NCBI GenBank assembly: GCA_946482005.1
Contig: CAMLPV010000005.1
Coordinates: forward strand, 62,001 to 126,000
Reading direction: 5' to 3'
From: an uncultured Gilliamella sp.
GTDB lineage: Bacteria > Pseudomonadota > Gammaproteobacteria > Enterobacterales > Orbaceae
Length of the DNA stretch: 64,000 bases
Below the pieces are notes generated by a model. That model searched no databases and had not been told where the DNA came from. It worked only from the letters and a program-made list of their open reading frames with translations. Shown in pieces: positions 25,866 to 34,513 of this stretch. The first letter of the stretch is position 1. Each line of letters starts with the position of its first letter. A program made the position numbers and the translations under genes.

Positions 25866-27614
25866 ATGCGAGAAGAACAACAAAAGATGTTTATTAGCCA
25901 TGATGGCTGTCAATTATTTTATCGCTACTGGCCTGCTGTCGCCAGCCAATCATCTTCAAAAGCAATTGTACTTTTTCATCGTGGTCATGAACATTCTGGA
26001 CGAATGGCGCATTTAGCCGATGAACTTGAGTTACCCGATTTTCATATTTTTGCATGGGATGCGAGAGGAAATGGTCAATCAGAAGGTGAACGCGGTGATG
26101 CCCCTAATTTTGCTACGTTAATCAAAGATGCTAACTGTTTTATTGAACATATCATTGAAGAATATTCATTAAATATGCAAGATATTGCCATTATTGCTCA
26201 GAGTGTTGGCGCGGTAATTGCCAGCGCTTGGGTGCATGATTATGTGCCAAATATTCGTGCATTAGTATTAGGTTCACCAGCATTTAGCGTTAAATTATAT
26301 GTTCCATTTGCCGTATCTGGGCTTAATTTGTTGTATAACTTGAAAGGCAATTTCTTTGTAAATAGTTATGTTAAACCGAACTTGTTAACCCATGATGCTA
26401 ATCGCGCAGACTCTTTTAATAAAGATCCTTTAATTACGCGACCTATTTCTGTCAGATTACTACTTGACCTTTATGCGGTAGCGGATCGTATTGTCAAAGA
26501 TGCCAATGCTATCACTGTACCTACTCAGTTATTAGTTTCTGGCTCTGATTTTGTAGTGCGACGTAAAACACAAAAAGCCTTTTATGATAATTTAGGAACA
26601 ATCCAAAAAGAGTTCCATATTTTACCAAAATTCTATCATGATACCTTTGGTGAGAAAGATCGAAACATGGCTATCGCCAGAGCTCGACAGTTTATTCAAG
26701 GCTGTTTTGCGAATCAACCGAATGTTCCGCTGTTAACTAATGCCGATCGGGTTGGTTATACCCGAATGGAAACCGATAGATTAGCGTTACCTCCATCTGG
26801 TTGGATCAAACCATGGTATTGGCAGTTTGTTAGATCAACCTTAAAATATGCCAGTAAAATGTCGGATGGTATTAAGCTAGGTTTTGAAACGGGGTTTGAT
26901 TCTGGCAGTACGCTTGATTATGTCTATCGAAATGAACCGTCTGGAACATCTAAACTTGGGCGTTTTTTTGATTATCTCTATTTACAATCAATTGGTTGGC
27001 GAGGAATTCGACAACGTAAGACTCATCTAGAGCAACTATTAAAACAGACCATTGAACAGTTACAACAATCTGAGCAAGTTAACATTGTTGATATTGCTGC
27101 AGGACATGGTCGCTACATTCTAGAAACCATTAATCAAATTGCCGATAAACCCAATTCGGTTTTATTACGTGATTATAGTGATATTAATATCCGTGATGGA
27201 CAAGCACTAATTGCGCAACAAGGGTTAGGTGATATTGTCCGTTTTGAAAAAGGCGATGCTTTTAGTCGTGAAGAGCTTTCACAATTATCACCTAAACCTA
27301 ATTTAGCGGTAGTATCAGGATTATATGAATTATTTGGTGATAATCAATTGTTGCGCCAGTCTTTATTAGGATTGGCCGATGTGATTCCACATGGCGGGTA
27401 TCTAATTTATACCAATCAACCTTGGCATCCGCAATTAGAATTTATAGCCAGAGCGTTAACTTCACATCGACAAGGACAACCGTGGATTATGCGACGACGA
27501 ACACAACTTGAGATGGATCAGTTAGTTGAGGAAGCGGGATTTAGTAAAGTAACCATGTTGGTCGATCAGTGGGGCATTTTTACGGTTTCTGTCGCTCAAC
27601 GAAATTCCCATTGA
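25866..27614 (+). CDS. ynbC: Bifunctional alpha/beta-hydrolase and SAM-dependent methyltransferase, YnbC-like
   Basis: 582 residues. Residues about 1-285 are an alpha/beta hydrolase of monoacylglycerol-lipase type: LFHRGHEHSGRM, DARGNGQSEGERGD, and nucleophile elbow IIAQSVGAV, where the first Gly of GxSxG is Ala. His in FYHDTFGEKD is the likely catalytic His. Residues about 345-580 are a class I methyltransferase with motif I VNIVDIAAGHGRYI. The same fusion occurs in E. coli YnbC. It lies 22 bases after ynbA, and ynbD starts 2 bases beyond its stop. Confidence 0.9.
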   Translation: MREEQQKMFISHDGCQLFYRYWPAVASQSSSKAIVLFHRGHEHSGRMAHLADELELPDFHIFAWDARGNGQSEGERGDAPNFATLIKDANCFIEHIIEEYSLNMQDIAIIAQSVGAVIASAWVHDYVPNIRALVLGSPAFSVKLYVPFAVSGLNLLYNLKGNFFVNSYVKPNLLTHDANRADSFNKDPLITRPISVRLLLDLYAVADRIVKDANAITVPTQLLVSGSDFVVRRKTQKAFYDNLGTIQKEFHILPKFYHDTFGEKDRNMAIARARQFIQGCFANQPNVPLLTNADRVGYTRMETDRLALPPSGWIKPWYWQFVRSTLKYASKMSDGIKLGFETGFDSGSTLDYVYRNEPSGTSKLGRFFDYLYLQSIGWRGIRQRKTHLEQLLKQTIEQLQQSEQVNIVDIAAGHGRYILETINQIADKPNSVLLRDYSDINIRDGQALIAQQGLGDIVRFEKGDAFSREELSQLSPKPNLAVVSGLYELFGDNQLLRQSLLGLADVIPHGGYLIYTNQPWHPQLEFIARALTSHRQGQPWIMRRRTQLEMDQLVEEAGFSKVTMLVDQWGIFTVSVAQRNSH

Positions 27615-27616
27615 TT

Positions 27617-28933
27617 ATGCCAAAACTATTCAACCGTCTAAATGTTTATAAATGTGTGTGGTTAGCCGGTTTGTCGTTGTTCTTTTTTGCCAGTTATAAT
27701 TTTACTAACTGGCTAACTTCGCAACGTCAGGATGTGCCGAGTCTATTTTTTAGTTGGGAACATTCTATTCCACTTTGGCCATGGACGATTGTGCCTTATT
27801 GGTCTATCGATCTGATGTATGGTCTTGCCATTTTATTGACAACTTCTTGGCAATCTTTGAAAACCCTTGGTTTACGACTGTTAACCGCGCAAGTGATTTG
27901 TATTATTTGCTTCTTAATTTTTCCGCTTAAATTCTATTTTGACCGTCCCGTTTTGGATGGATTTTTTGGTTTACTGTTCGATATTTTAATGGGTTTTGAT
28001 AAACCATTTAATCAAGCACCATCATTACATATCACGTTATTAGCTATTTTATGGCAATTTTATGCTCAATATTTTCGGGGATTAGGGCGTTATATATTAC
28101 ATTTTTGGTGTTTGTTAATTGCTCTTTCTGTTTTAACCACTTGGCAGCATCATTTTTTTGATATTCCAACTGGATTATGGGTAGGCTGTTTGTGCATTTG
28201 GTTATGGCCTGATAATAGGCTGATACCATCAATATATCGGCCATTAAATTATCGTTGGACGATGATCTATCTGAGCCTATCTCTGTTATCCCTTACTATG
28301 GCTATCTATCTCTCCGGATGGGCGCTTTGGTTATTATGGTTGGCTGGCGCATTGGTATTGGTTGCCGCTAATTATCTATTTTTTGGTGCCTCAGGTTTTC
28401 AAAAACAGCAAAATGGTCGTTTTAAGTTAGCCGTAAATCTGCTTTATTTACCATACTTTATTATTATGTGGCTAAATTCGCGAATATGGACAATTAAACA
28501 TCAAGCCGATGATTTGATAGCCGATAACGTCTATTTAGGTCGTATTCCTTCAACTAACACATTAAACCAACATCGCTTTACCTCAGTGGTTGATTTGTGT
28601 GCCGAGTTGCCAATTGGTCATTTTAACGGCGCTTATACACTTATTCCAGTCTTAGATATGACACCACTTTCGTCAAAGCAGTGTCAACAAGCTGCCCAAA
28701 TTATTGAACAATATCGGCAACAGGGTAAATTACTCGTTTGCTGTGCTTTGGGATATTCCAGAAGTGCAACCGCTGTTATTGCTTGGTTGTTATGGACAAA
28801 AAAAGCCGACAATCTGCAACAAGCTATCAACAAAGTAAAAAAACATCGGCATTCTATTGTGATCTCTAATCAGCAACAACTAATCTTAGCTAACTGGTTG
28901 GCAAACATTAAAGATGGGACAAAGACATGTTAA
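27617..28933 (+). CDS. ynbD: PAP2-like membrane phosphatase fused to dual-specificity phosphatase, YnbD-like
   Basis: 438 residues from the ATG at 27617, chosen because it follows the ynbC stop by two bases; a longer frame from 27569 would overlap ynbC. N-terminal two thirds: several membrane helices with PAP2-type motifs (PSLH in NQAPSLHITLLA, WQHHFFDIPTG). C-terminal ~150 residues: dual-specificity phosphatase with CX5R signature in VCCALGYSRSATA, where the usual HC is CC. Likely removes phosphate from a lipid phosphate at the membrane. Overlaps the next gene by 7 bases. Confidence 0.88.
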   Translation: MPKLFNRLNVYKCVWLAGLSLFFFASYNFTNWLTSQRQDVPSLFFSWEHSIPLWPWTIVPYWSIDLMYGLAILLTTSWQSLKTLGLRLLTAQVICIICFLIFPLKFYFDRPVLDGFFGLLFDILMGFDKPFNQAPSLHITLLAILWQFYAQYFRGLGRYILHFWCLLIALSVLTTWQHHFFDIPTGLWVGCLCIWLWPDNRLIPSIYRPLNYRWTMIYLSLSLLSLTMAIYLSGWALWLLWLAGALVLVAANYLFFGASGFQKQQNGRFKLAVNLLYLPYFIIMWLNSRIWTIKHQADDLIADNVYLGRIPSTNTLNQHRFTSVVDLCAELPIGHFNGAYTLIPVLDMTPLSSKQCQQAAQIIEQYRQQGKLLVCCALGYSRSATAVIAWLLWTKKADNLQQAINKVKKHRHSIVISNQQQLILANWLANIKDGTKTC

Positions 28934-29400
28934 GTAGTAACAATAATCGGTCACCAACAAATTCTATGACTAAAATAGATTTAGTGGCGTTTTGTAGTTT
29001 TTTGTCGCTAAGTAAACAGATTGATATTTTTTCAATGCTATTATCGCTATTAGTTGTTTTTGTTGCCTTGCTGAATTCTTCGGCAATACCATTAACCATT
29101 ATTTGTTTGATGATCTTTATTCTCGGTTTAATCAGTAAGTATTATGCTATAAGAATCGAATTTGATAGGAAATTGTTCAAGCACTTAACTAATCATGTGG
29201 ATCATTTGCATGATGAACTATTAGCGATGGATAGGGCGTTAGCCAATTTAAAATTAATCAAGCCTAGTCAATTTACCTCAAGAACCATTGCAGATCGTCA
29301 AAAAGGGGTTTTATCGTTGTTTAAAAGGCAGTTAATCTTATTTTTAGCGCAAAATTGTTTAATCATTTTTGCGGTTATTAATGTTATTATCAATAATTAA
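28927..29400 (+). CDS. Small two-helix membrane protein in the ynb operon, unknown
   Basis: 157 residues. Two adjacent hydrophobic helices near 30-75 (SMLLSLLVVFVALLNSSAIP, then ICLMIFILGLIS), a charged helical region, and a final hydrophobic helix at the C terminus (LILFLAQNCLIIFAVINVII). The start overlaps the ynbD stop, so translation is coupled. I know no counterpart in the E. coli ynb operon. Confidence 0.75.
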   Translation: MLSSNNNRSPTNSMTKIDLVAFCSFLSLSKQIDIFSMLLSLLVVFVALLNSSAIPLTIICLMIFILGLISKYYAIRIEFDRKLFKHLTNHVDHLHDELLAMDRALANLKLIKPSQFTSRTIADRQKGVLSLFKRQLILFLAQNCLIIFAVINVIINN

Positions 29401-29440
29401 TCCTTTATTAACTAGTAATACTGCACCTAGGAGAATTTAA

Positions 29441-30376
29441 ATGTCCCAATATCAATATGATACGTGTTTATTGTTTTTGGGCATAGGCCTATTTTTATTG
29501 GTCGCGACAATGATTGGCCAAATTTTAAAATTTCGCTGTAAATCCCCCAATAGCGTTATCGATAATTTAAATACGCGGATAAATGCATGGTGGGTAATGG
29601 TTGCCATAATTGGGGTTGCTTTTTGGTTTGGGCAACTCGCGGTGATCTTTTTATTTTTTGTTATTTCAGGTGTGGCGTTACGTGAATTTCTCATTTTAAC
29701 ACCAATCAATCGCTACGATTATTTCGTGTTAATTTTTGCTTTTGGAATTGCTTTACCAATGCAATATATTTTAGTCGCCTATGCATGGTATGGTTTATTC
29801 AGTATTTTTATTCCTGTATATGCCTTTTTGTTGCTTGCGATATTCGCCACGATTTCAACTCGCAATTTTTTGGAGAGAATTGCCGATGTACAATGGGGAT
29901 TGATGATTACGGTTTATTGTATTTCGTGTGTACCGGCGTTGTTAGTGTTGGATATTGAAAATTATCAAGGTCGTAATTTGTTGTTAATTGCTTATTTGGT
30001 GTTAATCGTTCAATTATCAGATGTGTTGCAATATGTTTTTGGAAAATTGTTTGGTAAACATAAAATCAGCCCGAATATCTCACCATCAAAAACGATTGAA
30101 GGTTTCATAGGCGGCATTTTATCCGCCAGTTTTATTGGCGCCTGCATGTGTTGGATCACCCCTTTTACTTTTCTGCAATCGGGATTAATTTCATTAATGA
30201 TTACGCTTTTGGGCTTTTTTGGTGGATTAGTGATGTCGGCCATTAAACGTGATCGCGGGGTAAAAGATTGGGGAAGGCTTATCGATGGCCATGGTGGCAT
30301 ACTTGATCGCTTCGATTCTATCTGCTTTGCAGCACCAATATTTTTTCATGTGGTGAGATATTTTTGGGTGGAGTAG
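29441..30376 (+). CDS. ynbB: CDP-diglyceride synthase-like phosphatidate cytidylyltransferase, YnbB-like
   Basis: 311-residue inner-membrane enzyme with about eight helices. The CdsA signature is seen as ISPSKTIEGFIGG and KRDRGVKDWGRLIDGHGG then ILDRFDSICFA, with the Asp pair that binds metal and CTP. It would make the CDP-lipid that the YnbA-like transferase uses. A good AGGAG ribosome site precedes the ATG. Last gene of the operon; order A-C-D-x-B differs from the E. coli order A-B-C-D. Confidence 0.9.
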   Translation: MSQYQYDTCLLFLGIGLFLLVATMIGQILKFRCKSPNSVIDNLNTRINAWWVMVAIIGVAFWFGQLAVIFLFFVISGVALREFLILTPINRYDYFVLIFAFGIALPMQYILVAYAWYGLFSIFIPVYAFLLLAIFATISTRNFLERIADVQWGLMITVYCISCVPALLVLDIENYQGRNLLLIAYLVLIVQLSDVLQYVFGKLFGKHKISPNISPSKTIEGFIGGILSASFIGACMCWITPFTFLQSGLISLMITLLGFFGGLVMSAIKRDRGVKDWGRLIDGHGGILDRFDSICFAAPIFFHVVRYFWVE

Positions 30377-30522
30377 TTTTAGTATTATTAATCGATAGTT
30401 ATTAAAAAACAGTGTGATATGAATAAATTTTAAAAAATAATGCTAAAAAAGAGCAAAAAAAATGAATTTATGATATAAATACGGGTATTGTATTAACATT
30501 AGATATAAGTAAGGACTATAAT

Positions 30523-30786
30523 ATGTTAAAAGAGCAAATGGTAGTAAAAAATGCAACTGGTTTACATGCACGCCCGGTAACGACGCTTGTTAAATTAGCT
30601 GGCCGTTATAAATCATCAATTGAACTTGTTTATAATGATAAAGCCATTAAATTAAAAAGTATGATGGGGTTACTTGGTGCTGGTGTTAAAGGTGGTTCAA
30701 CTGTTGAAATCATCTGTGATGGTGAAGATGAACAAGCAGCAATGGATGAAATCCGCGAATTATTTGCTACTGGCTTTGGTGAATAA
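30523..30786 (+). CDS. ptsH: HPr phosphocarrier protein of the PTS
   Basis: 87 residues. Phosphorylated His15 in NATGLHARPVT and the Ser46 region in LKSMMGLLGAG are intact. HPr passes phosphate from enzyme I to EIIA proteins. It stands alone, without ptsI or crr, unlike the usual ptsHI-crr operon. A fructose-type PTS lies 1.8 kb downstream beyond a permease on the other strand. A strong terminator follows. Could also be a second, specialised HPr; a ptsI-linked copy elsewhere cannot be excluded. Confidence 0.92.
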   Translation: MLKEQMVVKNATGLHARPVTTLVKLAGRYKSSIELVYNDKAIKLKSMMGLLGAGVKGGSTVEIICDGEDEQAAMDEIRELFATGFGE

Positions 30787-30830
30787 TCTTAAGCAATTTT
30801 ACTAGCTTATTTTATTGACTTAAAAATGAA

Positions 30831-30866
30831 AATCCCGTCGACCAAAGGTCGACGGGATTATTTTTT
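30831..30866. terminator. Strong rho-independent terminator between convergent genes
   Basis: AATCCCGTCGACC AAA GGTCGACGGGATT, a perfect 13-base stem, followed by T6 on the plus strand and preceded by an A-rich run, so it can serve ptsH and the minus-strand permease. Confidence 0.9.
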
Positions 30867-30912
30867 AAAAGGGCATTAACTAAATACTTTCAAGTAGACC
30901 TAATAGATTAAT

Positions 30913-32292
30913 CTAATCTTTAATAATTGAATTCAATTCTGAATGATCAATTGAAGGCAATAATTTGGTAAAACCTCGTGTTAGATAAAGTAGATAACAA
31001 AATCCAAAAGCTAACCAAATTAAACCCACCGTCATCGCTGTCGTTTCAAGACTGGTCCATAGCCACAACGAAAGTGATACGCCAATTGCAGGCAATAATC
31101 CATATTTTAAAAGCATTGGTACTGTTTTTTTAGAACCACTTAGGTAGCTTTTGATTACGCATAGATTAACGAAGGTAAAGGCAACTAAGGCACCAAAACT
31201 GATCATTGATACGACTAAGCTTAAATCAAGTACTAAAGCGAATAGGGAAAAACAGGAAACAAAAATAATTGATAAATAAGGTGTTCTAAAACGTGGATGA
31301 ATTTTATAGAAGATTCTTTTCGGTAACACACCTTCACGCCCCATCGCATAAAAGATTCGTGACACGCTTGTTTGCGCTGTCATAGTTGAGGCAAAGACAC
31401 CAGTTAAATAGGCTGTTTGGAAGAAGTTATACATAAAATCATTGCCATATTTACCAAGTACATTGGTTAAGTGACTTATGTTATCCACTCTACGCATTAC
31501 ATCCAAACTTGCGGTATCTTTATTATCAGCAAAATCAGTCCATTGCGGATAGGCTAAATGTGCACAATAGGAGACAACTAAAAATATACAACCAGCAATC
31601 AATACGGTACCAATAATTGCTCGTGGTAAGGTCTTTTTAGCGTTGTTTGATTCTTCAGCTAGTGTCGCAATGGCGTCAAAGCCTAAGAATGCTAAACATA
31701 ATATGGCCGCTCCAGAAAATAAACCACTAAAATCATCGCTTGTCACTGTTATTGGTTTTAACATTGTTTCCGGTGTCAAATGGACATTTGTTAAGGTTAA
31801 AATAATAAACAATACGATGAATAACGCTTGAAATAAATTCAAAGTAATATTGGCCCAATTAATTAACTTGATTCCAAGGTAATTTAATACACTTACACCT
31901 ACAATCGATGCCAATACATATACATAAGCCGGAATACTATCATAAAGTTCATGTAGATAGATGCCTAAAACCAAGTAATTTAATATTGGTAAAAATAGGT
32001 AATCAAGAATTTGTGCCCACCCAACTAAGAAGCCTGCTTTTCCACCAAATGTTCTTTGTACATAGGTGTAGGCCGAACCAGCAATAGGGAGTTTGTTTGC
32101 CATTCGACAATAACTCAATGCTGTGAAAAAGATCATGGCAAGGGTGATAATGTAGGCTATAGGTAAGTGCCCATTACTGACAACGGTAACTTCCCCATAA
32201 GTGGTAAAGATCCCTAAAGGAACCATATAAGCTAAACCAAATGCAATCAATGCAGGTGTGGTTAAAACTCGTTTCATTTTTATTGCGGACAT
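30913..32292 (-). CDS. APC-superfamily amino acid/polyamine permease, PuuP-like
   Basis: 459 residues, about 12 helices. Family features: ALIAFGLAYMVPLGIFTTYG in helix 1, LPIAGSAYTYVQRTFGGKAG (the conserved 'AGSxYxY' segment), GFDAIATLAEESNNAKKTLP and IFYAMGREGVLPK. Closest known pattern is the putrescine importer PuuP, but substrate is inferred. AGGAG-like site (GAGGAGC) before the ATG. No puu catabolic gene is near. Two adjacent hairpins lie in its upstream region (32359-32385). Confidence 0.85.
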   Translation of the reverse strand: MSAIKMKRVLTTPALIAFGLAYMVPLGIFTTYGEVTVVSNGHLPIAYIITLAMIFFTALSYCRMANKLPIAGSAYTYVQRTFGGKAGFLVGWAQILDYLFLPILNYLVLGIYLHELYDSIPAYVYVLASIVGVSVLNYLGIKLINWANITLNLFQALFIVLFIILTLTNVHLTPETMLKPITVTSDDFSGLFSGAAILCLAFLGFDAIATLAEESNNAKKTLPRAIIGTVLIAGCIFLVVSYCAHLAYPQWTDFADNKDTASLDVMRRVDNISHLTNVLGKYGNDFMYNFFQTAYLTGVFASTMTAQTSVSRIFYAMGREGVLPKRIFYKIHPRFRTPYLSIIFVSCFSLFALVLDLSLVVSMISFGALVAFTFVNLCVIKSYLSGSKKTVPMLLKYGLLPAIGVSLSLWLWTSLETTAMTVGLIWLAFGFCYLLYLTRGFTKLLPSIDHSELNSIIKD

Positions 32293-32624
32293 GACTTAAT
32301 TTGCTCCTCTGTCCCAAAAAACAATAAAAAACTACTAAGTATAGTTTTGCCTTTTTACCCGCTTAAAGCGGCAGGGAATTCTGCCACATTATCATAATTA
32401 TGCAAGCTAATTTTTAGTAAAGATTATAAATCCGGATGATTTGTAGGCTTTTCCGAAATAAAAAATTAAAAATAATAGGTTCAATAGTGTTATTACTAGG
32501 TTGGATTGGCAAATTTATTCGTTGATCAGCTAACTATTCGATTTTTTATAAACAGTTATATTTTTACTTAAAAATCATGTATAAAGATTGTACACAGAAC
32601 AGTGATTAATTAGGAGGATATATT
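32293..32624. promoter_or_regulatory. Divergent promoter region of the permease and PTS operon, with two hairpins
   Basis: No gene. Contains CCGCTT/AAAGCGG (32359-32371) directly followed by GGCAG GGAATT CTGCC (32370-32385), two small hairpins that share the bases GG and lie 67-93 bases upstream of the permease start on its strand. The right part is very AT-rich and leads to a strong ribosome site (TAGGAGGA) before the EIIA gene. No operator recognised. Confidence 0.4.
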
Positions 32625-33059
32625 ATGGAACCAATTCCCGTTTTACCTGTTGAATTAACAACTGATGTTATTACGCATAAGTCATCGGCGATTAAATTGA
32701 TGGCTGAACAGAGTGAAGTTTATTTAACGGATGTAAATAAATTTTCTGCTGATGTTATGCAACATGAACAAGAGATGGAAACTGATGTTTTGCCCAATAT
32801 TGCATTACCGCATTCTAAAAGCGAAGCAGTGAAAACACCATTTATTGTCGTGGCAAAATATAATCAAGGAATAGTCTGGAATAATGCCAATAAAGTTAAG
32901 TTAGTGGTGCTAATCGGTGCACCACAAAACGCTAATAAAGAGCATTTGACAATTATTGCCAAATTGGCGGCAAACTTGGCTGATGACGATTTTATTGAGG
33001 TTTTATTAAATAGTGATATTCAAACTGTAGCAAAAAAAATCCGAGGTTTATATGAGTAA
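32625..33059 (+). CDS. PTS EIIA component, fructose/mannitol type
   Basis: 144 residues. Active-site His63 in IALPHSKSEAV, the phosphorylation site of EIIA-2 proteins; then FIVVAKYNQGIVWNN and LVVLIGAPQNANKEHL as in the family. TAGGAGGA precedes the ATG. The last 8 bases overlap the EIIBC gene (ATGAGTAA), so translation is coupled. The sugar cannot be told from sequence; no linked kinase or aldolase. Confidence 0.9.
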   Translation: MEPIPVLPVELTTDVITHKSSAIKLMAEQSEVYLTDVNKFSADVMQHEQEMETDVLPNIALPHSKSEAVKTPFIVVAKYNQGIVWNNANKVKLVVLIGAPQNANKEHLTIIAKLAANLADDDFIEVLLNSDIQTVAKKIRGLYE

Positions 33060-33759
33060 AGAATCCTTAAAAAATAAAAAGATTGTCGCTATATGTGCCT
33101 GTACAGCTGGTATGGCGCACACCTATATTGCTAAACAAAAAATTGAAAACGAAGCTAAAAAACGTGGGTGGGATTGTAAGGTTGAAACCCAAGGTGCAGC
33201 TGGTATTGATAATGTGTTAACTCAGCAAGATCTGATAAGTGCTGATGTAATTTTATTAGCGACAGATATTTCAATCGATAATGCTGAACGGTTAGAACCT
33301 TTTAAAAATGTGATTAAGGTTAGTACTGGTGAAGCGGTTAAAAATACAGCTGGTATTTTTAATAATGCCGAAGCCTTATCATCCAAAAAAGAAGTGAAGG
33401 AGAGTATTGGTAAAGAGATATTTAGATCGTTGAATACTGGTATTAGTAAATTTTTACCTGTTATCATTGCTTCCGGTATTCTTTTTTCAATTGTGTTAAT
33501 GACTGGGCATGTGAGTGGTGGCACCATTCTACCTAGTAATCAATTCTTTGCCAATTTGCAACAAGTGGCTTTCTACGGCTTTGCAATGATGGTGCCAGTG
33601 CTTGCGGCTTATATGGCTTACTCTATTGGTGGTAATGCCGCCTTGGCACCAGCGTTTATTATGGGCTATGTAGTAAATAATCCAATTGGTGTTAACCAAG
33701 TTAGCACTGGATTTATAGGTGCAATGATTTTTTGGGATTTTAATTGGTTATTTTGTTAA
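33052..33759 (+). pseudogene. PTS fructose-type EIIBC, 5' part before a frameshift
   Basis: 235 codons. EIIB domain at about 10-105 with phospho-Cys17 in CACTAGMAHT, then the first EIIC helices (SGILFSIVLMTG, YMAYSIGGNAALAPAFIMGY). The frame ends abnormally after GFIGAMIFWDFNW. Removing one T from the run of six at 33728-33733 restores GAMIFGILIGYFVKWF and joins the frame of the next segment. The intact protein would be about 469 residues. Either a real inactivating insertion or a sequencing error in a homopolymer. Confidence 0.85.
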
Positions 33760-34459
33760 ATGGTTTAAAACCGTTAAAGTCCATCCGGTTATAGCTTCGG
33801 TTATGCCAGTGATGATCATTCCAACTGTGACATTATTGATCATGGCGCCCATCTATATTTATATTTTGTCATATCCTCTCGATTGGTTTGTAAAAGCAAT
33901 GGTGGAAACTTTAAAAGATATGTCAGAAGTTAACGCGGCATTTTTAGGTATAGGGATTGGTGTACTTGCTGCGCTTGATATGGGGGGACCTTGTAGTAAG
34001 GCTGCCACAGCCTTCACGTTAGCCGCTATGGCGGAAGGTGTTTATGGCCCTAATGGCGTGTTCCGTATGTGCTGTGCAATTCCTCCTTTAGGATTAGCAA
34101 TATCTTCTTTACTGGTATCTCGTTCTAAATACACCAAAGAAGAAAAAGAGTTTGGTATCACTGCGTTCTTTTTATCGTTAGCTGGTATTACCGAAGGTGC
34201 GATTCCATTCGCCGTTAAAGACCCCAAACGGATTATTATCGCTATCGTTGTTGGTACAGCAGTTGCGGGTATGCTAGGTATGATTAATGGTATTGATTCC
34301 TTGGTTGCTTTTGGTGGCTTAGTGGCACTTGGTGGTGTAACCAAAGGTGCATTGTGGTATGTGATTGATATGTTTATCGGAGCATTTATTATTGCTGCGA
34401 TTTTACACTTTACTCGAAAACCAGCAGTTGAGGGTGATGTTGTTGTTGATGCGGACTAG
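33735..34459 (+). pseudogene. PTS fructose-type EIIBC, 3' part after the frameshift
   Basis: Continues EIIC in the +1 frame: HPVIASVMPVMIIP, IGVLAALDMGGPCSKAATAF (the family's GGPxxKAA motif) and the catalytic-domain end SLAGITEGAIPFAVKDP, which carries the conserved ITEGAIPF. The first ATG in this frame is at 33803, with no ribosome site, so independent translation is unlikely. All EIIC landmarks are otherwise intact, which argues for a recent event or a read error. Confidence 0.85.
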
Positions 34460-34469
34460 TAATAAAAAA

Positions 34470-34494
34470 CTACCCCGACCTATTGGCGGGGTAG
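34470..34494 (-). terminator. Rho-independent terminator of the amidohydrolase gene
   Basis: CTACCCCG... CGGGGTAG stem; on the minus strand it is followed by T6, 20 bases after the amidohydrolase stop. May also stop plus-strand transcription of the PTS operon. Confidence 0.75.
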
Positions 34495-34513
34495 TGAATT
34501 TATTTAAAGTTTA

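Noticed and set aside
33728-33803. Programmed frameshift to make full EIIBC
   Set aside because: No slippery heptamer with downstream pseudoknot or ribosome site-like stimulator seen; a single extra T is the simpler reading.
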